This document shows, one piece after another, positions 1-4,299 of a DNA stretch of 6,479 bases (positions are counted from its first letter, which is position 1; each line of letters starts with the position of its first letter). Under the pieces are notes generated by a model that had not been told where the DNA came from, ran no database searches, and worked only from the letters and a program-made list of their open reading frames with translations. Source of the stretch: an uncultured Methanobrevibacter sp. (GTDB taxonomy: Archaea > Methanobacteriota > Methanobacteria > Methanobacteriales > Methanobacteriaceae); assembly GCA_904501935.1 (NCBI GenBank), contig CAJGDA010000088.1:1-6479 (forward strand), read 5' to 3'. Position numbers and translations under genes: made by a program.

Positions 1-33
1 ATTTCTAAGTGGAATTGTGTAAACTCTTTCCAT
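1..33 (-). CDS. rpl31e: Large-subunit ribosomal protein L31e, N-terminal fragment
   Basis: Only the first 11 codons are inside the window; the gene runs off the left edge. They translate as MERVYTIPLRN, which matches the conserved N terminus of archaeal L31e, a small 50S protein near the peptide exit tunnel. The ATG (33-31) follows the rpl39e stop by 12 nt, and a strong Shine-Dalgarno GAGGGG (44-39) sits 5 nt before it. The order L39e then L31e is a conserved archaeal arrangement, usually continued by eIF6 and L18a/LX, which would lie outside the window. The identity rests on a short peptide but the context is strong. Confidence 0.9.
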   Translation of the reverse strand, partial: MERVYTIPLRN

Positions 34-45
34 AATAACCCCTCA

Positions 46-201
46 TTATAATTTAAGACTGTTTCTTCTCCAATGTCTAGGTTTTGGTCTGTATCTAAGT
101 TTACGGTTAGTTTTAGCATAAGCCCAGATTGGAATTCTCCTGTTTTGTTTGTTTGCTTTTGCCATTCTTAATTTTTTAGCTAATGGTTTATTTCTACTCA
201 T
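46..201 (-). CDS. rpl39e: Large-subunit ribosomal protein L39e (51 aa)
   Basis: This short gene encodes 51 residues, the usual length of L39e. The translation starts MSRNKPLAKKLRMAKANKQN and contains the family signatures IPIWAYAKTN and RYRPKPRHWRR. It is very basic, as expected for a protein buried in 23S rRNA that lines the narrow part of the peptide exit tunnel. The ATG (201-199) has the Shine-Dalgarno AGGTGAG about 4 nt upstream. It lies 26 bp after the PP-loop ATPase gene and 12 bp before rpl31e, so it is probably cotranscribed with both. There is no sign of damage. Confidence 0.97.
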   Translation of the reverse strand: MSRNKPLAKKLRMAKANKQNRRIPIWAYAKTNRKLRYRPKPRHWRRNSLKL

Positions 202-227
202 TTTCTCACCTGTAATACATATAATAA

Positions 228-818
228 TTATTTTTTATATCCGATAACACGAGTTTGATAATGTTCAGGGAATATGTCCAAAGAATTTCCTCCCTTTTCA
301 TCAATCAGTGTTCTTATTTCGACTTCGAAGTCTGAACTGTTGTCCTTATTTGACTTTTCATGTGAAATTTCGAACAAGCTTGAAGTTATCAGCTTAACGG
401 ATTTGTGTCCGAAACTGTCAAGGTTAATGTATTGAACATCCTTCCTGTCTTCAAGACTTCTTATTTGATTGACATTTAATTTAGGAGTTCTGTCATCTCT
501 TCTTGTCCCGTCCGCAATAATATCATAATTCTCTGCTATTTTTTCAACAGTCTGTGCATGGATAAACTTGATTCCATCATTCGGAAATCCATCATCCATT
601 ATCATGTCACAAGTTTTATCTAAAATGTCATAATCCATTCTCAAGACATTGTGTTTGAAGCCTAATGCTTCAGCAGACTTGCTGGCTGGAATATATGAAT
701 CATAAACGCCAAAGTTTGCAGTGCATAATTCAACATCAAGGCCTAATCTCTTAAGCATTACTGCCACAAAAGATGAATCTTTGCCTCCACTATATAATAC
801 GCCAGCTTTCATTGACAT
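228..818 (-). CDS. PP-loop ATP pyrophosphatase (COG2117-like)
   Basis: This 196-residue protein opens with a PP-loop, SGGKDSS at residues 10-16. That motif binds ATP in N-type ATP pyrophosphatases, which adenylate a substrate before thiolation, amidation or a similar transfer. A second conserved-looking stretch, DGTRRDDRTP (103-112), fits the nucleotide or substrate pocket, and the C-terminal segment DIFPEHYQTRVIGYKK closes the family. I recognise it as the archaeal COG2117/DUF7411-type group. The group has been described as related to a tRNA-thiolation enzyme subunit, but to my knowledge its substrate is not established. The only cysteines I see are C32 and C70, with no CxxC pair. The ATG at 818 overlaps the TAA of the PDCD5 gene (TAATG), indicating translational coupling; M3 (812) is an alternative start. 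The setting among ribosomal protein genes suggests an RNA or translation role, which is inference. Confidence 0.85.
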   Translation of the reverse strand: MSMKAGVLYSGGKDSSFVAVMLKRLGLDVELCTANFGVYDSYIPASKSAEALGFKHNVLRMDYDILDKTCDMIMDDGFPNDGIKFIHAQTVEKIAENYDIIADGTRRDDRTPKLNVNQIRSLEDRKDVQYINLDSFGHKSVKLITSSLFEISHEKSNKDNSSDFEVEIRTLIDEKGGNSLDIFPEHYQTRVIGYKK

Positions 819-1174
819 TATTTCCTTGTAATCTTAATTTCTCTTTTTTGACTAGCTATCTGCCTTAATAAGACTTTAAGCTGTTCATCTGTTACTTTGC
901 CTCTTAAACTTCCTGCCTGAGCGGATTGAATCAACTGAAGTTCAATCTGATTAACAAGTTCAGGTTTTGTTAGTTTAAGATTGGCCAATCTAGTACGAGC
1001 TTCAGGTGTCATGATTTGAGCTAACATTTGTTTTTTCTGAGCTTCAAATTGTGCCTGAGCTTCTTGCTGTTGTGCTTGAGCCATAGCTTGTTGTTGAGCT
1101 TGGTTTTGCATAGCAGCCTGTTGAGCCTGTAATTCAGCCATTCTTTTTTGACGAATTTCATCTAACTCACTCAT
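818..1174 (-). CDS. PDCD5-family DNA-binding protein
   Basis: This 118-residue protein is the archaeal homologue of PDCD5/TFAR19 (the MTH1615 type). The core from about residue 55 carries the family signature: MTPEARTRLANLKLTKPE, then a helix around IELQLIQSAQAG, then KVTDEQLKVLL, ending in a basic tail KREIKITRK. Residues 17-48 are a glutamine/alanine-rich helix with little else. In the family the core is a compact helical bundle with a long flexible N-terminal helix; archaeal members bind nucleic acid, but the cellular role is unsettled. The length is normal for archaea. A Shine-Dalgarno AGGGAGAG lies shortly before the ATG. It follows rps19e by 37 nt and overlaps the PP-loop gene by one base, so it belongs to the same operon. 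Linkage of PDCD5 to S19e is common in archaea. Confidence 0.95.
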   Translation of the reverse strand: MSELDEIRQKRMAELQAQQAAMQNQAQQQAMAQAQQQEAQAQFEAQKKQMLAQIMTPEARTRLANLKLTKPELVNQIELQLIQSAQAGSLRGKVTDEQLKVLLRQIASQKREIKITRK

Positions 1175-1211
1175 ATCAAACTCTCCCTAATAATCAAGTT
1201 AAAAATATTAT

Positions 1212-1502
1212 TTAATGTTTTCTCCTTAATGATTTTACTAGTGAGTCCACAGCAGCACTTAAATCCTCTTTATGTAATGAAGAAAATGATTCCGCTACAG
1301 ATTGGGAATGTTTACTTTCAATATCTTCTTTAAATTCATTAAATGCTTTTGATAAATGTTCACGTTCAGCATCAATTTTTGAAATAACCCCAATCAATTC
1401 TTCTTTATCGGAATCTTCAATTTTAGGATTTTCACTAATAGCTGAGCTTAATTTATCAAGCAAATGAAGATGAGAATCATCACTGGATTCACTTTGATTA
1501 TC
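1212..1502 (-). other. Acidic helical extension of S19e (residues 146-241)
   Basis: This is the part of rps19e beyond the normal end of the family. It starts with a low-complexity Ser/Asp/Gln linker (about 146-156). Two or three helix-forming segments rich in Glu, Lys, Leu and Ser follow, such as LLDKLSSAISE, EELIGVISKIDAEREHLSKA and DLSAAVDSLVKSL. It has no cysteine, no obvious enzymatic motif and no signal peptide. I do not recognise a domain in it. It could be a coiled-coil protein-interaction tail exposed on the small-subunit head. Confidence 0.6.
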
Positions 1503-1937
1503 AAATTTAGCAAGATCAGGAACATCTCTGATAACTTCACCAGACATTTTATCTAAGAATGATCTTCCTGCTGGGGTAACAACTCTTCCACCTTCGACTT
1601 TTTCAACTAATCCTGCATCTTCTAATTGGTGTAATGCGGTTCTAATAATAGATCCACTACCTTTTCTAAATACTTCAGGACGTACACCACGGTCTTTTTT
1701 ACCACCGTAATAAGTTCTTAAACTCATAACTCCAACAGGACCGTCCATGTATACTCTTCTGACAATAGAAGCAGTCCTTACATACCACCAATCAGCACGT
1801 TCTGGTTTTCTTTCTTTGTGAACACCAGTTTTAACAAAATGGGACCATGCAGGGGAATTGATCTTATCATTATCTTTAAATTCATCTGCGACTTTTTCAA
1901 TTAATAAATCTGCAGGTACATCAAATACAGTAGTCAT
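1212..1937 (-). CDS. rps19e: Small-subunit ribosomal protein S19e with C-terminal extension
   Basis: Residues 1-145 are a complete S19e: the N terminus TTVFDVPADLLIEKVA, the PERADWWYVRTASIVRRVY block, GVMSLRTYYGGKKDRGVRPE, and the winged-helix end LHQLEDAGLVEK. S19e is an archaeal/eukaryotic 30S/40S protein of the head, needed for late small-subunit maturation in eukaryotes. S19e proteins are normally about 145-155 residues, but this one has 241. Residues 146-241 (1212-1502) are an extra acidic, serine-rich stretch (NQSESSDDSHLH) followed by predicted amphipathic helices and a basic end, SLVKSLRRKH. The reading frame is continuous with no sign of a stop or frameshift at the junction. The ATG at 1937 has GGAG 7 nt upstream, supporting the start. 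The gene is 99 bp downstream of the YhbY-like gene and may have its own promoter. Confidence 0.95.
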   Translation of the reverse strand: MTTVFDVPADLLIEKVADEFKDNDKINSPAWSHFVKTGVHKERKPERADWWYVRTASIVRRVYMDGPVGVMSLRTYYGGKKDRGVRPEVFRKGSGSIIRTALHQLEDAGLVEKVEGGRVVTPAGRSFLDKMSGEVIRDVPDLAKFDNQSESSDDSHLHLLDKLSSAISENPKIEDSDKEELIGVISKIDAEREHLSKAFNEFKEDIESKHSQSVAESFSSLHKEDLSAAVDSLVKSLRRKH

Positions 1938-2036
1938 ATTAATTCTCCAATATTTAATTTTTAAATAATTGTAGCTTAATCCACTGTAAATTTAAGACCT
2001 AAAAAAATAGGGCCTGTAACTCTAAATTTATAATGT
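1938..2036 (-). promoter_or_regulatory. Gap before rps19e with candidate TATA box
   Basis: This 99-bp gap is the largest inside the rnp4-to-L31e cluster. On the minus strand it holds TTATAAAT (2033-2026), which resembles an archaeal TATA box. With usual spacing it would start transcription near 2005 and leave a leader of roughly 65-70 nt. A second, weaker AT-rich candidate CTTAAATTT lies closer to the gene. A short imperfect hairpin with a T7 loop (1998-2011) lies between. The rps19e Shine-Dalgarno GGAG is at 1948-1945. The assignment rests on motif and spacing only, in a very AT-rich background. Confidence 0.35.
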
Positions 2037-2294
2037 TTAAGGCTTTTTTTTATAAATAACAGCGACATGTCCTCTAACGTCTATAAGCTTAGCTTTGGTT
2101 TGAGTGATTATTTCGTCGATGTATTTATCTTTATCTCTAGCGATATTTTTTGCAAATTTAATTTTGACAAGCTCATTAGCCTTAAGCTGACGTTTTATTT
2201 CTTCTATTACGTTTTCATTAACGCCACTTTTACCAATGTTAATTGTCATAGCGGAAAGAGCTCTATTCATCATTTCTTTTTTTGATTGACTCAT
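2037..2294 (-). CDS. YhbY-type CRM-domain RNA-binding protein
   Basis: This 85-residue basic protein consists almost wholly of one CRM/YhbY domain. GKSG appears at residues 21-24, followed by the helix NVIEEIKRQLKANELVKIKF. The protein ends with a strand motif VRGHVAVIYKK (73-83), which corresponds to the GxxG-type RNA-binding loop and last strand of YhbY. Bacterial YhbY associates with pre-50S particles, and plant CRM proteins bind introns. The archaeal protein is presumed to act in ribosome assembly or tRNA/rRNA processing. Its first 32 nt overlap the 3' end of rnp4. It has a strong Shine-Dalgarno, GGAGAG (2306-2301), 6 nt before the ATG, so it can initiate on its own within the shared transcript. 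Pairing with the RNase P subunit gene supports an RNA-processing role. Confidence 0.93.
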   Translation of the reverse strand: MSQSKKEMMNRALSAMTINIGKSGVNENVIEEIKRQLKANELVKIKFAKNIARDKDKYIDEIITQTKAKLIDVRGHVAVIYKKKP

Positions 2295-2628
2295 ATTTAG
2301 CTCTCCTTTTATTTTTTTGTTCCTTTCGATAAGGAATTTTCATTGCATGACCGCATTCACCACAAAAAATGTTAACCTCAGAGTTAACTAGCCGGACGGT
2401 GCAATTGCGACCAGGCGAGAGGAATGACTTGCATTTTTTACAATATCTTCTCTTCCATTTTTCAGGGACTTTGGTATTGTATTTTGTGGATAGCTTTAAA
2501 GCAAGCTCCACATAGCGATGAGACCTCTCAGGATGGGTGATGAATTCCATCTCAGCACGGTTAAAAAGAATATCCATTCTTTCAATCGCTATATCTATCA
2601 TCCACTGTGGTCGTTTTCCTCTACTCAA
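2263..2628 (-). CDS. rnp4: Ribonuclease P protein component 4 (Rpp21 homologue)
   Basis: This 121-residue protein matches archaeal Rnp4/Rpp21, one of the protein subunits of RNase P, which removes 5' leaders from pre-tRNAs. The N-terminal half is helical and includes the conserved ERMDILFNRAE and HPERSHRYVELALKLSTKY. A zinc ribbon follows, with C63 and C66 (YCKKCKSFL) and C89 and C92 (FCGECGH). The C terminus is a basic Lys/Arg tail. In the family this protein pairs with Rnp3 (Rpp29). The start is TTG (2628-2626): GGGAGG lies 5 nt upstream, no in-frame ATG lies between it and an upstream stop (2652-2650), and the encoded MSRGKRPQW is a sensible N terminus. It is the first gene of the translation cluster and overlaps the YhbY-like gene by 32 nt. 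Confidence 0.95.
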   Translation of the reverse strand: MSRGKRPQWMIDIAIERMDILFNRAEMEFITHPERSHRYVELALKLSTKYNTKVPEKWKRRYCKKCKSFLSPGRNCTVRLVNSEVNIFCGECGHAMKIPYRKEQKNKRRAKYESIKKRNDE

Positions 2629-2633
2629 AATAT

Positions 2634-2639
2634 CCTCCC
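2634..2639 (-). promoter_or_regulatory. Shine-Dalgarno GGGAGG that fixes the TTG start of rnp4
   Basis: GGGAGG on the minus strand ends 5 nt before the TTG at 2628. The next internal ATG (codon 10) has no comparable site and would remove conserved N-terminal residues. Confidence 0.8.
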
Positions 2640-2649
2640 TTGTAGGATA

Positions 2650-2740
2650 TTAATATTCATGATTGGATTAAAATGATTTGCGCAAATTAAAACAAAAACC
2701 ATAGTTAAAAATTTTAACCTTAGGTTAATATGAATATTAA
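2650..2740. repeat. Inverted-repeat cluster upstream of rnp4
   Basis: Four dyad-symmetric elements lie in the leader/promoter interval before rnp4. An 11-bp inverted pair TTAATATTCAT (2650-2660) and ATGAATATTAA (2730-2740) frames the region. Inside are the perfect 12-bp palindrome ATTTGCGCAAAT (2676-2687), the 15-bp GTTAAAAATTTTAAC (2704-2718), and AACCTTAGGTT (2716-2726), which overlaps it. The CGCG-centred palindrome is the least likely to arise by AT bias. They could be binding sites for a dimeric regulator. No convincing TATA box was found, and the function is unproven. Confidence 0.4.
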
Positions 2741-2762
2741 GAATAATTATGTTTATTACTAT

Positions 2763-3020
2763 TTATAAAGGTTGTGGAAATTTAGAATTTTTTTGTAAAA
2801 AATAATTTTTAAAAAAAATAAATGGGTTAATAGAACCACCATAATACTTAAACAAATCCATAGCAGATTTGTAATCTTCAGAACTTAACCAATCAAATGC
2901 ATCAAGATTCAAAAAGCAACATATTATATCACTAATATCCCAATTGAAATTGTAAGGTTTTAAACTATTCAAAACTTCTACCAATACTGTTATATTAGTT
3001 GCTTTTGTTTCATTTTTCAA
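2763..3020 (-). CDS. Unrecognised small ORF, possibly a gene remnant
   Basis: This is an 85-codon frame starting at TTG (3020-3018). I do not recognise the product. It has an even mix of hydrophobic and charged residues with aromatic-rich patches (FNWDISDIICCF, DAFDWLSSEDYKSAMDLFKYYGG, FIFFKNYF). That is more protein-like than a random AT-rich frame, and there is no obvious membrane helix or signal peptide. No Shine-Dalgarno precedes the TTG. The same frame stays open upstream to 3089 (stop at 3092-3090) without ATG, GTG or TTG. So it is either a protein with an unusual start or the 3' remnant of a decayed gene. It lies downstream of the RHH gene on the same strand and ends 134 bp before rnp4. 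Confidence 0.35.
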   Translation of the reverse strand: MKNETKATNITVLVEVLNSLKPYNFNWDISDIICCFLNLDAFDWLSSEDYKSAMDLFKYYGGSINPFIFFKNYFLQKNSKFPQPL

Positions 3021-3103
3021 AATTGGCCGAATGTTTAGAGAAAAATTTTTGTAAGAGTCATTTTTGAGTATTAACCCTCTGTGGTGTTTTTAGTATAATA
3101 ATT

Positions 3104-3385
3104 TTAACGAAGTTTATTAACTTTACTAAGCTTTTCCAATACATCATCTCCCTCGGCTTTGTCATGTTCTAACATGTTCCAAATTCTATCATAATCTATT
3201 TCATCCGGAACATCCTCAATTTTTTCAAATTGATCCCAGAGAGCATCATTAACAACTTCTTCAGGAGTTCTATCAGTTAATTTAGACACAATATTCACTT
3301 TTTCTGTTACTTCCGTATTTAAACTCACCATTAGCCTAGTACCAACCTCTTTTTCTAATCCATATCGGATATATTTTTCAATCAA
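3104..3385 (-). CDS. RHH (CopG-like) DNA-binding / antitoxin-like protein
   Basis: From the first standard start codon, TTG at 3385, this frame gives 93 residues. It carries a ribbon-helix-helix-like unit: strand RLMVSLNTEV, helix TEKVNIVSKLTDR, helix TPEEVVNDALWDQF. An acidic tail, DYDRIWNMLEHDKAEGDDVLEKL, follows and resembles the toxin-wrapping tails of small antitoxins. RHH proteins bind DNA as dimers through the strand and often repress their own operon. The TTG is a poor start, with GAGGA only 1-2 nt before it. The frame continues upstream with a second RHH-like unit (see 3386-3484), so the real protein is probably about 125 residues. No toxin gene of a known family is adjacent; the frame downstream (2763-3089) is unrecognised. 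The family call is moderately secure, the function is inferred. Confidence 0.65.
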   Translation of the reverse strand: MIEKYIRYGLEKEVGTRLMVSLNTEVTEKVNIVSKLTDRTPEEVVNDALWDQFEKIEDVPDEIDYDRIWNMLEHDKAEGDDVLEKLSKVNKLR

Positions 3386-3484
3386 ATCCTCAAAAGAGGA
3401 TTTATTTTCTAAAAGTTTATTGTTTAAATCTTCAAGTAACTCCTCATCAATGTCAAAACTTATTTTTGTGATATTATCACAACC
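3386..3484 (-). other. In-frame N-terminal RHH half without canonical start
   Basis: The frame of the RHH gene is open from the stop TGA at 3487-3485 down to the TTG at 3385. It reads ITKISFDIDEELLEDLNN, then KLLENKSSFED, joining LIEKYIRYGLEKE in the annotated part. That is a textbook RHH unit: strand TKISFDID, helix EELLEDLNNKLLE, helix SSFEDLIEKYIRYGL. No ATG, GTG or TTG exists in this frame. The most natural start position is the ATC at 3472-3470, with GAGG (3486-3483) 10 nt upstream. Alternatively, one extra A in the A-run (3463-3467) would connect it to the GTG at 3480. Confidence 0.6.
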
Positions 3485-3501
3485 TCATTAAGTTATACTC
3501 A

Positions 3502-3551
3502 ATCCAAAAGCACTTAAAGATTCAAAAAACTTTTGGATAAAACTAGCTAGT
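3502..3551. repeat. Inverted repeats upstream of the RHH gene (operator candidates)
   Basis: ATCCAAAAG (3502-3510) and CTTTTGGAT (3530-3538) form a perfect 9-bp inverted repeat around 19 nt. Next to it is the perfect 10-bp palindrome ACTAGCTAGT (3542-3551), and at 3561-3570 the palindrome TAATATATTA. They lie between the likely TATA box and the RHH reading frame, where an autoregulating RHH repressor would bind. In RNA, the 9-bp repeat could also form a leader hairpin. Confidence 0.4.
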
Positions 3552-3580
3552 AAGTCAAAATAATATATTAATCTAATAGC

Positions 3581-3595
3581 ATATAAGTATTTTTC
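3581..3595 (-). promoter_or_regulatory. Candidate BRE/TATA promoter of the RHH gene
   Basis: The minus strand reads GAAAAATACTTATAT, a good match to a purine-rich BRE followed by an archaeal TATA element. Transcription would begin near 3556-3560 and produce a leader of about 80 nt that contains the inverted repeats at 3502-3551. The rest of 3486-3713 shows no gene; it is AT-rich spacer. Confidence 0.45.
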
Positions 3596-3683
3596 AAATA
3601 CACAGAATCACAAATCTGCATTTGTCAAAAAAGAATATTAAATAGAGTTATTGCATTAAAAAAGAAAAATTAAAGCGATTTAT

Positions 3684-3718
3684 AAAAATTTATTTTAACA
3701 TGAAAAATTGATGTTAAA
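3684..3718 (-). terminator. Hairpin and T-rich stretch at the end of the Fap7-like gene
   Basis: TTTAACAT (3694-3701) and ATGTTAAA (3711-3718) form an 8-bp inverted repeat with a 9-nt loop, overlapping the stop codon at 3716-3714. On the minus strand it is followed by AATAAATTTTTATAAA. Archaeal termination is usually driven by T-runs; the hairpin is AT-rich and could be incidental. Confidence 0.4.
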
Positions 3719-4250
3719 TCAACCAATCCATGAAGTCAACTTCACCTGCAGGAAACTCCCTTCTATCAAATATGACATCATCAATCAAGTCAACAATCTC
3801 ATCAACTGACAATTCGCTTGCATCAATTTCTGAAATTTTATCACTGTATTCATCAAAAGCCTCAGCCGTACAAACTCCCAATGCTTCAGCTTCCAAGTTT
3901 TCACGGATTTTTGATTCAGAATAGTCACGTGCTTCAAGCCTGACTCGCAAAATGTCAGGATGAACCCTTAAAACAATGACCTTATCTGCTCCGGAGCACA
4001 AATGGGCCAAGTGCCCTTCAAAAATAGTCAATTCATCACTGTCAGAAATGATATCGGAAACCTTATCGTTTAAAGCGTCAATGTCAATGATTTTATAGCC
4101 CTTATCCTCATCAATGCCTAAAACAAAATCGTTTTCAATAGCCAAATCATTGATCTTAACCAACTTACAGTTTAATTTATCAGCCAAAACTTCACTGACA
4201 GTTGTTTTTCCGGTACATGGAGTGCCGGTTATAAAAATAGCTTTATTCAT
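3714..4250 (-). CDS. Adenylate kinase family protein (Fap7/AK6 type)
   Basis: This is a 178-residue P-loop kinase. The Walker A motif GTPCTGKT is at residues 9-16, EGHLAH (78-83) matches the family's Walker B/substrate region, and the lid-like segment LRVHPDILRVRLEARDYSESKIRENLEAE (split around 94-122) is typical of AK6. In eukaryotes Fap7/hCINAP assists late 18S rRNA processing together with Rps14; archaeal members bind S11 (uS11) and have ATPase/adenylate kinase activity. The length is normal (about 170-190 aa). It starts 23 nt after the DRG gene. The sequence before the ATG is a T-run then GATATT with no Shine-Dalgarno, so it may be initiated weakly or leaderless. The C terminus EFPAGEVDFMDWLI is complete. 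Proximity to a ribosome-associated GTPase gene supports a role in ribosome biogenesis. Confidence 0.93.
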   Translation of the reverse strand: MNKAIFITGTPCTGKTTVSEVLADKLNCKLVKINDLAIENDFVLGIDEDKGYKIIDIDALNDKVSDIISDSDELTIFEGHLAHLCSGADKVIVLRVHPDILRVRLEARDYSESKIRENLEAEALGVCTAEAFDEYSDKISEIDASELSVDEIVDLIDDVIFDRREFPAGEVDFMDWLI

Positions 4251-4251
4251 A

Positions 4252-4299
4252 ATATCAAAAAAAAAGAAAAGAATTATTTTTTAAGAATAATTCTTAAAA
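4252..4299 (-). terminator. Hairpin overlapping the drg 3' end plus T-run
   Basis: The forward strand shows a near-perfect dyad TTTTAAGAATA/ATTCTTAAAA (4279-4299), with 10-bp arms around one central base. It coincides with the last codons of the GTPase gene. On the minus strand AATAATTCTTTTCTTTTTTTTTGA follows, giving two T-runs just after the stop codon and directly before the fap7 ATG. This could terminate or attenuate transcription between the two genes. Confidence 0.45.

Noticed and set aside
2067..2285. Plus-strand frame of 72 codons
   Set aside because: It lies antisense within the YhbY-like gene, is Phe/Ser-rich as expected for an antisense shadow, and has no supporting signals.
3473..3490. 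Start of the RHH gene at ATG 3488 or GTG 3480
   Set aside because: ATG 3488 reads only three codons before TGA, and GTG 3480 meets TAA after six codons; neither is in the RHH frame unless a base is inserted.
3486..3713. Possible small RNA or tRNA in the spacer
   Set aside because: No cloverleaf, T-loop GTTC box or GC-rich structured core is visible; only AT-rich sequence with short dyads.
3730..3924. Plus-strand frame of 64 codons
   Set aside because: It is antisense to the well-supported Fap7-type gene; a Ser-rich shadow translation without a ribosome site of its own.
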